Source: Anaerotruncus sp. G3(2012)
GTDB taxonomy: Bacteria; Bacillota; Clostridia; Oscillospirales; Ruminococcaceae
NCBI RefSeq assembly: GCF_000403395.2
Contig: NZ_KE159676.1
Location: forward strand, 100,328-148,266
Direction: 5' to 3'
Length of the DNA stretch: 47,939 bases
Part shown: one piece after another, positions 41,654 through 47,939 of the stretch
How the letters are laid out: each line of letters opens with the position of its first letter
How positions within the stretch are numbered: the first letter of the stretch is position 1
Position numbers and translations under genes: made by a program
Notes under the pieces: generated by a model
Databases searched by the model: none
What the model was told of the DNA's origin: nothing
What the model saw: the letters and a program-made list of their open reading frames with translations, nothing else

Positions 41654-44600
41654 TCAGATCATCAGCTTGCGGGTACGCATCAACATTTCGAGGTCGTTTT
41701 CGAGATAGACCGATGCCGAAAGGTTGGGGTCATAGGCCATACAGGCGCCTTTGTCCGGGCAGAGCGGCAGAATGACCGCCTCGGAAAGCCGGTTCAAGGT
41801 AAGGTTGCGCCCGAACTGTTCGCGGTATTCCGACTCGAGCACCATTAGGATGTCCCGCGAATTCTCAATGCAGCAGCGGGAAAACTCGAACGCCGCCAGG
41901 TGGGAGCAGTCGGAGACAAAGAACGGGGTCGAGTAGGGAAGAATCCGGTTAACCGACGGAAGCAGCCCTGCAACCGGCATATTTTCCCGCCGGACGGTGT
42001 CACCGCCAATAAACGGGTAGAGGGTGGATTCCACGAACCAGTATTTCAGATTCGGCACATAGTAGATGCAGTCAACCGGACGGTTGCGCATCGCCATCAA
42101 ATCACGCCCGCGGCCCGAGAGCACCCCCACCATCAGCATCCTGATGCGGATATCCTCCTTGATAAAGAGCGGGTCGAGCGCCTGCATCCGGTATCCTTCG
42201 TGCAGCAGGCTGTCGACCAGGATCACCGGACGGTTGAAGGATTTGATCGTCCGGACCTGGCTCTCGATCGGGGAATAGTAGGGGAATGCTTCGATGCAGT
42301 TGTCTATGATATCGGGGGTGTAGACCTTATCGGTATGGAGCGTTTTCGTGACCGTATTTGGCACTACCGTACCGCGCAGAATCTTGCCGAACGGCACACA
42401 CATATTCTTTCCGAGCCTGCGGGGGAAGGTCTGGGTATTTGAAACCCCGTTGAGTGCGGTAATCTTGTCTACCATCCGGTGGTGGATCATGTCCGCCGAG
42501 AGGGAGAGCACCAGACTGCCCGGTTGAATCTGGGTGGTGGCGAGCTGGAGCCGGTAGTGCGCGGCCTTGATGGCGTCCAGCACCCGCCGGTTGGAGCGGA
42601 ACGGCTCTTTGATGGTGGTTTCAAGGTTCTGGATCAGGACAAGCGGCGCACGCATATCGACCACATAAAGTGGGCTTGGCGCCTTGTCCGAACATGGTGC
42701 ACAGACAAATCCCTGCCGTTCGAGCATCTCATGGATGAACGAAGGCGAACCGCTTCCGTAGGAGGAAAAGACCGCATAAGTGCAGCCCTCCGCAAGCGAG
42801 GTTGCGAGCGCCTCGGTGAGCAGGAGCTGGGGCAGGTCGTAGGCAGTTTCGGTGATCTGGGTATAGATGCCGGTGAGCAGCAGAATCTTCCCAGAGGCGC
42901 GGCGGCGGACATAATCCGCGTAATCATCGCGGTGCAAGGCGAAAAACAGATCGGAGCTGGTGATCTGCCGCAGGCTGGCATACCCGATGATCTGCCTGCG
43001 CTTGCCGAGATGCCGGAGCAGGATCAAGGTATCCCCATTCTCTGAGATGCTCTGGCAGATATGCTCAACCCCTGCCCGGTCGGCCAGAACCGAGCGCTCC
43101 AGTTCGGCCAGCAGTTCGGGCTGTGGCTCATCCTCTCGCTGGAACAGAATCTCATCGGTATGGATCACCGGCTTATACTGCGGTTCACGCAGATAGAGGC
43201 TGTTCTGGTAGATGAACTCCTGCACTGCCGGGTCAATCAGGTTGGAGATGTCGCGGTTGAGGTCGATGTTTTCACGGATACGGGTCGAACTGATGTCCTC
43301 CAGATGGGGCGGCAGGGTCAGCTCGACCACCTTGCCGGTGATGAGCGAGAGCGCCGCGCGGTCATGCTCTCCCTCGTCGCCCTCCTCGCCGCTGATCCGC
43401 CGGAACACGATATGGTTCATCGAATGGATCGAATCCGCAGACGGAGCCGCACGATAGGAGGAGGCGTTGCGCACCACGTCGCTGCCGACCACAATATAAA
43501 GCTCCTTGCTGGGGAACATCCCGCGCAGGCGGCGCAGGTCAGCGGGGTTGGCGATGTTGACCGGCACATCATCCGGGAACAGCTGGACATGCAGCTCGTC
43601 GGCAACCGACATGCTGACAATCTGCCGCCGGATCAGGTGGGGCTGGGTCTTTTTGGACCAGGAAAACTCGTCTATCGCGAGGTAGACCTCGAACCCGAGG
43701 TCGCGGATCGCCCGCACGATCCCCTTATGTGAGAGGGTGAACGGGTCGAAGGTCCCGGGGAAGAAGGCGACTTTCTGCCGCTGCTCGAAGTGAAAGCTGC
43801 CGTAGTCGATCCGGTGGAGTGCAATAAACCGGTAGATGTGAGAAAGGGCGGCTGCACGATAGAAGAATGCCAGACCGCCGCCCGGGTTCTCGGTAATCAG
43901 AAAGACCAGCTTTTTATAGCAGTGGGAGAACAGGTTGGTTTTTTCCTCGGGGGAAAGGTTGGATGTGCCGAAGATCGACTTGCCGATGACCAGCAGCGCT
44001 TCCTGACGCACCGACTCACGATAGTTGGCAAGCCCGTCGAGCAGCAGCCCAAGCAGGTGCTGGCGGCGTGCTTCGAAGGTATGCTCGCTCTGTACAAACC
44101 GCTCCTGATAAACCGGGTAGTGCTCGAGCAGGACGCCCAGCGTATTGAGCGAGACCGCAACAATCCAGTCGTTCGAGCTGCCGAGCAGTTCCTCCAGCCG
44201 GACGACCAGTTCATCCAGCTCCTTAGGATGCAGATAAAGTGCCAGCTCGCCCAGATAGTTGGGGATGTACTTCGAGAACTCGTATTCGCCGACCTCCAGC
44301 CCCTTGGCAAGCTCGACCGCGATCTCGTTGCGCTGGTCGAGCGAGAGCAGCGGCATGACCCGGAGCAGCGCGGAGCCGGCGTCATGCCGGACAACCACCC
44401 ATTCACTGACTTTGATCAGGTTGGAAAGGTGGGTCGCAATGTGCAGGATATGTTCCCGCTGTCCATGGGTGAGCTGGTCGAGCAGCACCTCGATGTTGAT
44501 CGACTTGATAATCCAGGGGGTGGCCGCCTTGAGGTTGTCCAGATAGATGTCACTGAACACATCCTGGCTGTAAAGGATCTCCTCCTGCATACTGGTGCCG

Positions 44601-46510
44601 AGGCCGAGGCTTTGCAGGGCCTTATACTGCAAAAACAGCATCGGTATATTCTGCTGGCAGTCCAGCCCGCTGATCATCTCCCCGAGCATTCCTATGCAGG
44701 GATGTTCCCGGTCGAGCGCCGACGCAAGCTGGGTGAGGAACCGCATTGCCGCAGAGGCCAGGCGGATTTCCCCATCCAGCTTGAGGAAATAGCCTGCAAA
44801 TGCGATCAGCCGTTCGATCAGTTCCGGGCTGCAAAGGGTATGCGGAAGATAAAGCATGGTATCGAGCAGCGCAAAGGCGGACCCGTCATCGTACCGCTCC
44901 GGATTGTTGTAATACCGGGTAAACCGCCCCAGAAAGACCGGTGCGTCATCCTCCCGGCAGGTGTCCAGCGCGGACCCGACAATGATCTTGACCGTATAGC
45001 CGATCCGGCTTTTTTGCTGGGCAGTGATCTTGTGGTCGGGGAAGATCAGCATTTCAAGGTATTTTTCCCAGAGGCTGAACGGGGTCTGTTCCGTGGGGTC
45101 GATCACCGCATCCTTGGGAAGCTCCTTTCGGTAGCCCATCCGGAACTGTGCGATAATCATGCCCATCAGCCCTGCGGCCTGACGCCGGATATCCCCCTCG
45201 CGGTGCATGAGCAGTTCGTACAGGAAGGAGAGCGCCTGCGTTTTCTGGTGAGGGCTGAGATAGGTGGAATACTCTTCGAAGATATCCAGATAGGCGCGCA
45301 GGCGTTCCCAGTTTTTCTCGCTGCGGGCCGCTTCGAGGATGTTGCCAAACTGACGGTTGCTGCTCAGGTTGTGCATCAGGCCCAGGTTGTGCTCAACCGA
45401 AAGCAGTACCAGCTTGTCGATCGTCTCGTCCGCATCCATCAGCGAGACGTTTTTCTGGGGAGGCGGCGAGAGCGGCCGGCCGGCTAGGTCAAAGTCCACC
45501 CCCAGCTGGCGCAGATAGTTTTCGAAGTCGTGCAGCTTGTCATAGACAAACCGATAACGGCGGCGCTTGGCCTCGTCCACATTGTCCAGTTTGTCCAGAA
45601 TTACCTGGAAGGAGGCATCCAGATCATAGATCGTCGTGATCTCCCGGCCTTCGCTGTCCCGGCTCTGCTTGACCCGGAAGTCCGCATAGATCAGCGCCAG
45701 AGATTCGGCCGACAGGTTTTCGATCTCGAGGTCCCAGGTCGAATGGTTGGCGGCGATATGGCCGATCGTGGGGATGTCATGCGCAAGGAACCAGCGGTCG
45801 GTGTAATAGTAGTGCAGATAGGGTACCCGCTCCCCCGGCTTGCAGCCAAATTTCCCGAGATCGTGCCCCGCAGCAGCGCCCGAGACCAGTGCAAGGTCTA
45901 CCGGTATGCCCGCTTCATGCAGCCCATAGGCAACTGTCATGGCGACATGGTGCACCCCGACCACATGTTCCATCAGGCAGAACGGGGTCACCTCCCGGGC
46001 GATCCGCAGAAGCTCATAGACATACTCCTCCCGGAAGATTTTCAACAGGCGCCGGTAATCCTGTGCATGGTCGCATCCGGTGAGATCCTCCTCGGGGACA
46101 AACCGGAAATCGTACAGACAGTCAAACGGCAGGGCCTGTTTTTCGTAGGCAAAAAGCACCTGCAAAAGCTGAAGCAGGAACCGGGCGCCGTCGTTGTGTT
46201 TTTTGGCACGCGCAGCAAATTCCGCATCCGGAAACATCAGGTTGCGGGCAAACAGGAAGGTAAACTCGAGCCATCCTTCCTCCGGCTCCGGGGAGAGCCG
46301 GTTCAGCAGATCGACAACAAGGCTGGCAACCTTCCCGCAGTTCAAGCGTTCCTGGATCGGCAGAATCTGTCCCAGCAGGGTGGGCCAGTCGGCATCGTGC
46401 ATCAGGGCGGTCATCGCCTTTTTGGTTATCGAGAGCCGCTGCAGGAACTCGCGTCCACACATCGCCTGGGAAAGATCGAGCGCTGCCTGTCGGATCAATT
46501 TCTTGGACAT
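41654..46510 (-). CDS. Giant multidomain protein: HD hydrolase, helical repeats, NMNAT-like, possible GNAT and PRTase
   Basis: A 1,618-aa soluble protein. An HD domain at about 180-300 shows HH at 187-188, His216-Asp217 in AGHDLGKFG, and HIAANHS. A long helical HEAT-like region spans about 370-905. A nucleotidyltransferase domain at about 913-1105 has the NadD/PPAT start VAFFPGTFDPFTLSHKG (917-929) and the ISSTRIR motif (1073-1079). About 1140-1290 resembles an acetyltransferase (LLLTEALATSLAEG). About 1300-1618 contains VILVDSLLHEGYRM, reminiscent of a PRPP-binding loop. The nucleotidyltransferase has TLSH where TxGH or HxGH is usual. GGAGG lies 7 nt before the ATG. It heads a - strand cluster with the two oxidoreductase-like genes. 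Role unknown; a pyridine-nucleotide connection is inferred. Confidence 0.88.
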   Translation of the reverse strand: MSKKLIRQAALDLSQAMCGREFLQRLSITKKAMTALMHDADWPTLLGQILPIQERLNCGKVASLVVDLLNRLSPEPEEGWLEFTFLFARNLMFPDAEFAARAKKHNDGARFLLQLLQVLFAYEKQALPFDCLYDFRFVPEEDLTGCDHAQDYRRLLKIFREEYVYELLRIAREVTPFCLMEHVVGVHHVAMTVAYGLHEAGIPVDLALVSGAAAGHDLGKFGCKPGERVPYLHYYYTDRWFLAHDIPTIGHIAANHSTWDLEIENLSAESLALIYADFRVKQSRDSEGREITTIYDLDASFQVILDKLDNVDEAKRRRYRFVYDKLHDFENYLRQLGVDFDLAGRPLSPPPQKNVSLMDADETIDKLVLLSVEHNLGLMHNLSSNRQFGNILEAARSEKNWERLRAYLDIFEEYSTYLSPHQKTQALSFLYELLMHREGDIRRQAAGLMGMIIAQFRMGYRKELPKDAVIDPTEQTPFSLWEKYLEMLIFPDHKITAQQKSRIGYTVKIIVGSALDTCREDDAPVFLGRFTRYYNNPERYDDGSAFALLDTMLYLPHTLCSPELIERLIAFAGYFLKLDGEIRLASAAMRFLTQLASALDREHPCIGMLGEMISGLDCQQNIPMLFLQYKALQSLGLGTSMQEEILYSQDVFSDIYLDNLKAATPWIIKSINIEVLLDQLTHGQREHILHIATHLSNLIKVSEWVVVRHDAGSALLRVMPLLSLDQRNEIAVELAKGLEVGEYEFSKYIPNYLGELALYLHPKELDELVVRLEELLGSSNDWIVAVSLNTLGVLLEHYPVYQERFVQSEHTFEARRQHLLGLLLDGLANYRESVRQEALLVIGKSIFGTSNLSPEEKTNLFSHCYKKLVFLITENPGGGLAFFYRAAALSHIYRFIALHRIDYGSFHFEQRQKVAFFPGTFDPFTLSHKGIVRAIRDLGFEVYLAIDEFSWSKKTQPHLIRRQIVSMSVADELHVQLFPDDVPVNIANPADLRRLRGMFPSKELYIVVGSDVVRNASSYRAAPSADSIHSMNHIVFRRISGEEGDEGEHDRAALSLITGKVVELTLPPHLEDISSTRIRENIDLNRDISNLIDPAVQEFIYQNSLYLREPQYKPVIHTDEILFQREDEPQPELLAELERSVLADRAGVEHICQSISENGDTLILLRHLGKRRQIIGYASLRQITSSDLFFALHRDDYADYVRRRASGKILLLTGIYTQITETAYDLPQLLLTEALATSLAEGCTYAVFSSYGSGSPSFIHEMLERQGFVCAPCSDKAPSPLYVVDMRAPLVLIQNLETTIKEPFRSNRRVLDAIKAAHYRLQLATTQIQPGSLVLSLSADMIHHRMVDKITALNGVSNTQTFPRRLGKNMCVPFGKILRGTVVPNTVTKTLHTDKVYTPDIIDNCIEAFPYYSPIESQVRTIKSFNRPVILVDSLLHEGYRMQALDPLFIKEDIRIRMLMVGVLSGRGRDLMAMRNRPVDCIYYVPNLKYWFVESTLYPFIGGDTVRRENMPVAGLLPSVNRILPYSTPFFVSDCSHLAAFEFSRCCIENSRDILMVLESEYREQFGRNLTLNRLSEAVILPLCPDKGACMAYDPNLSASVYLENDLEMLMRTRKLMI

Positions 46511-46579
46511 AGGGTTTCCTCCATCTCCTTACCGGGCCTGGGGGATGCCCGGCAAAATTTCAGTTGATCTTACAGTCAT

Positions 46580-46608
46580 ATTATGCACCCATTTACAAGG
46601 TTTGGCAA
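46580..46608 (-). promoter_or_regulatory. Promoter of the giant-protein gene cluster
   Basis: Read on the - strand: TTGCCA (46603-46608), 17-bp spacer, CATAAT (46580-46585). The leader of about 60 nt includes a CCGGGC/GCCCGG hairpin just before the ribosome site. The rest of the gap 46609-46775 holds only short hairpins without T-runs. Confidence 0.65.
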
Positions 46609-46775
46609 GGGATTTGCAGGGCAGAATTGCCGCTTTGAAGGATTTTTTCCCATCCTCGAATCCTGCCAGCCGTTTTGCTGCCTGGAAAGCAGCAGCCCCT
46701 GCGTTGGGGGTGGCCCGCGGCAGAGGCTGTGCCGGAAATTTCATCCGGCGCTGCTTTCTATCCTGATTTTGATGT

Positions 46776-47711
46776 TCAGTGGAACATGTCCTTTTTCATC
46801 AGCACGAGCGTCACGATCGCGCTGGCGATGAGCGCAATTACAATCGGGAACCACCAGACCGCCAATGGGAGTCCGGTTACATTCATGCCGTAAAAGCTGA
46901 ACACGATATTCGGGATCGCCATAACAATCGTGATACAGGTCAGCACCTTCATCACAATGTTCAGGTTGTTTGAGATAACCGACGCGAACGCATCCATTGT
47001 CCCGGAGAGGATGTTGGAATAGATGTTCCCCATTTCGATTGCCTGTTTGATCTCGATCAGGACATCCTCGAGCAGGTCCTCATCCTCCTCATAGAGCTTA
47101 ATGATCCGCCCGCGCAGAATCTTTTCAAGGGTGATCTCATCTGCTTTCAGCGAGGTGGAGAAATAAACCAGCGATTTTTCCAGCCCCAGAAGCTGGATCA
47201 GCTCCTTGTTTTTCATCGACTGGTGCAGCCGCTGCTCGGTAGTCGATGAAATTTTGTCAATCTGCTTGAGGTAGATCAGGAACCGCTGGGAAATCCGCAG
47301 CAGGGTCAGCAGCAGAAACCGCGTTTTCAGCGAGGTTTGCAGCCCTTTCACCCGTCCGGCCGCAAGATCAAGGATGGTCATATTCTCATGCAGGCAGACG
47401 GTGATTACATATTCCTGTGTGATGATAATACCCATTGGAAGTGTCGTATAAAGGATCGTCTTGTTCTCATCCGCCTGCTCCTCCGCAGACGGATAGTCAA
47501 CGATCACGAGGGTCTGTCCCTCCTCGCTCTCGATACGGGAGCTTTCTTCCTCATCGAGCGCGGCACGCACGAAATCCGGCTCGACTCCGAGGTCTCCGGT
47601 CAGAAACGCGATTTCCCCTTCGGTCGGGCTGACCGCAGAGATCCAGCACCCCGTTTCCGGAGCGTCAATCCGCAGAACGCGGTTGTCTATTGTCTTGTAA
47701 AAATTCAGCAT
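46776..47711 (-). CDS. corA: CorA-family magnesium transporter
   Basis: A 311-aa CorA protein with an N-terminal cytoplasmic domain (1-~245) and two C-terminal transmembrane helices. The first helix ends in the diagnostic YGMN motif, followed by the short loop VTGLP and the last helix, and a basic tail. It forms a pentameric Mg(II) (or Co/Ni) channel. The AAAGGGG ribosome site precedes the ATG but can be masked by leader structure. Confidence 0.95.
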   Translation of the reverse strand: MLNFYKTIDNRVLRIDAPETGCWISAVSPTEGEIAFLTGDLGVEPDFVRAALDEEESSRIESEEGQTLVIVDYPSAEEQADENKTILYTTLPMGIIITQEYVITVCLHENMTILDLAAGRVKGLQTSLKTRFLLLTLLRISQRFLIYLKQIDKISSTTEQRLHQSMKNKELIQLLGLEKSLVYFSTSLKADEITLEKILRGRIIKLYEEDEDLLEDVLIEIKQAIEMGNIYSNILSGTMDAFASVISNNLNIVMKVLTCITIVMAIPNIVFSFYGMNVTGLPLAVWWFPIVIALIASAIVTLVLMKKDMFH

Positions 47712-47717
47712 CGCAAA

Positions 47718-47761
47718 CCCCTTTCTTCAAGGGGCAGCTCCCTCGGCGGCAGTTCCCCTTG
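47718..47761 (-). promoter_or_regulatory. Switch-like leader of corA that can hide the ribosome site
   Basis: On the - strand, CAAGGGG (47755-47761) and the AAAGGGG ribosome site (47718-47724) both can pair with the same CCCCTT(G) segment (47728-47734). Pairing with the ribosome site (47718-47723 with 47729-47734, 5-nt loop) would block translation. Pairing with the upstream arm (20-nt loop) would free it. The two are mutually exclusive, the arrangement of a translational switch. Confidence 0.55.
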
Positions 47762-47845
47762 ACACTCGGTCCTGTTCTTTTTGCAGCCTGCTACTGTGGC
47801 CGTTTCCTGGGTCAGGGTTCAAAACTGTACACCTCCTGCTGTTTT

Positions 47846-47939
47846 GACCGGGACGGGAACAGGTTATGCCCGCGCACCGCCCTGGCCATCGTTTTGGTAT
47901 CATAGCTGTTTTGCAGCTATGATGCCACAATTGCGAAGC
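47846..47939 (-). repeat. Second locus of the 111-bp repeat family, cut by the window end
   Basis: On the - strand this matches the tandem array at 20447-20779, most closely the unit 2/3 junction and unit 3. The AT-rich hairpin is at 47896-47908 with 47914-47926 (loop TTTTG on + , CAAAA on -), followed by ATGGCCAGGGCGGTGCGCGGGC, as in unit 3. Similarity fades near 47846. Confidence 0.8.

Noticed and set aside
43790-45487. 565-codon + strand frame opposite the giant protein
   Set aside because: Shadow of a long real gene; the giant protein has recognisable HD and nucleotidyltransferase motifs across this span.

Overview
The window is chromosomal DNA of a moderately GC-rich, Gram-positive anaerobe, most likely a gut clostridium of the Oscillospiraceae/Ruminococcaceae type. 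This is an inference from several things: AGGAGG-type ribosome sites, frequent GTG and TTG starts, consensus sigma-A promoters with 17-bp spacers, a class B sortase, YtrA-type ABC operons, a GlnK/GlnL-like two-component system, hexameric NADP-type glutamate dehydrogenase and a TAXI-TRAP transporter. No rRNA, tRNA, CRISPR array or complete insertion sequence was seen.

Layout. 0-5.6 kb (- strand): a large secreted, membrane-anchored surface protein, then an ECF sigma / zinc anti-sigma operon with two membrane proteins. 5.7-7.2 kb (+): a promoter and structured leader ahead of a DUF1638 protein and an AT-rich unknown gene. 7.4-10.1 kb (-): pyruvate kinase and a class B sortase. 10.3-14 kb (+): a YtrA-type GntR repressor, ABC ATPase and permease with a palindromic operator at the promoter. 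14.2-20.3 kb (-): cardiolipin synthase, galE, a ComEC-like metallohydrolase, a flippase and a small membrane exporter. 20.4-23.7 kb (+): three 111-bp tandem repeats, then a solute-binding lipoprotein paired with a chemoreceptor. 24-25.5 kb (-): an IS630-like remnant and glycerol kinase. 25.6-28.5 kb: an unknown gene, an MntR-like regulator with an overlapping 48-aa ORF, a convergent CDF transporter with a manganese-type motif, and a DUF3006 protein. 28.5-31.1 kb: a cobalamin-riboswitch-like RNA with no gene downstream, a cytidylate-kinase-like protein and a lone serine recombinase. 31.2-39.1 kb (+): a candidate noncoding RNA, then a glutamate module. 39.2-46.5 kb (-): a three-gene cluster headed by a 1,618-residue multidomain protein. 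46.8-47.9 kb (-): CorA with a switch-like leader, then a further copy of the 20.4-kb repeat.

How the genes work together. The 31.4-39.1 kb region reads as one physiological unit: sensor kinase and YcbB/GlnL-type regulator, glutamate dehydrogenase, and a TAXI receptor / DUF1850 / TRAP permease. TGTAG repeats spaced 10 bp apart lie upstream of both gdhA and the TAXI receptor gene, which suggests the regulator controls both. The 46.5-39.2 kb cluster combines HD phosphohydrolase, alpha-helical repeat, NMNAT-like, possible GNAT and possible phosphoribosyltransferase regions in one chain, followed by a lactate/malate-dehydrogenase-like protein and a flavodoxin-like oxidoreductase. It is the best candidate here for an undescribed system, probably connected with pyridine nucleotides.

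Caveat: all family assignments were made by reading the sequence, without database searches. Start codons were chosen by ribosome-site position and promoter placement.
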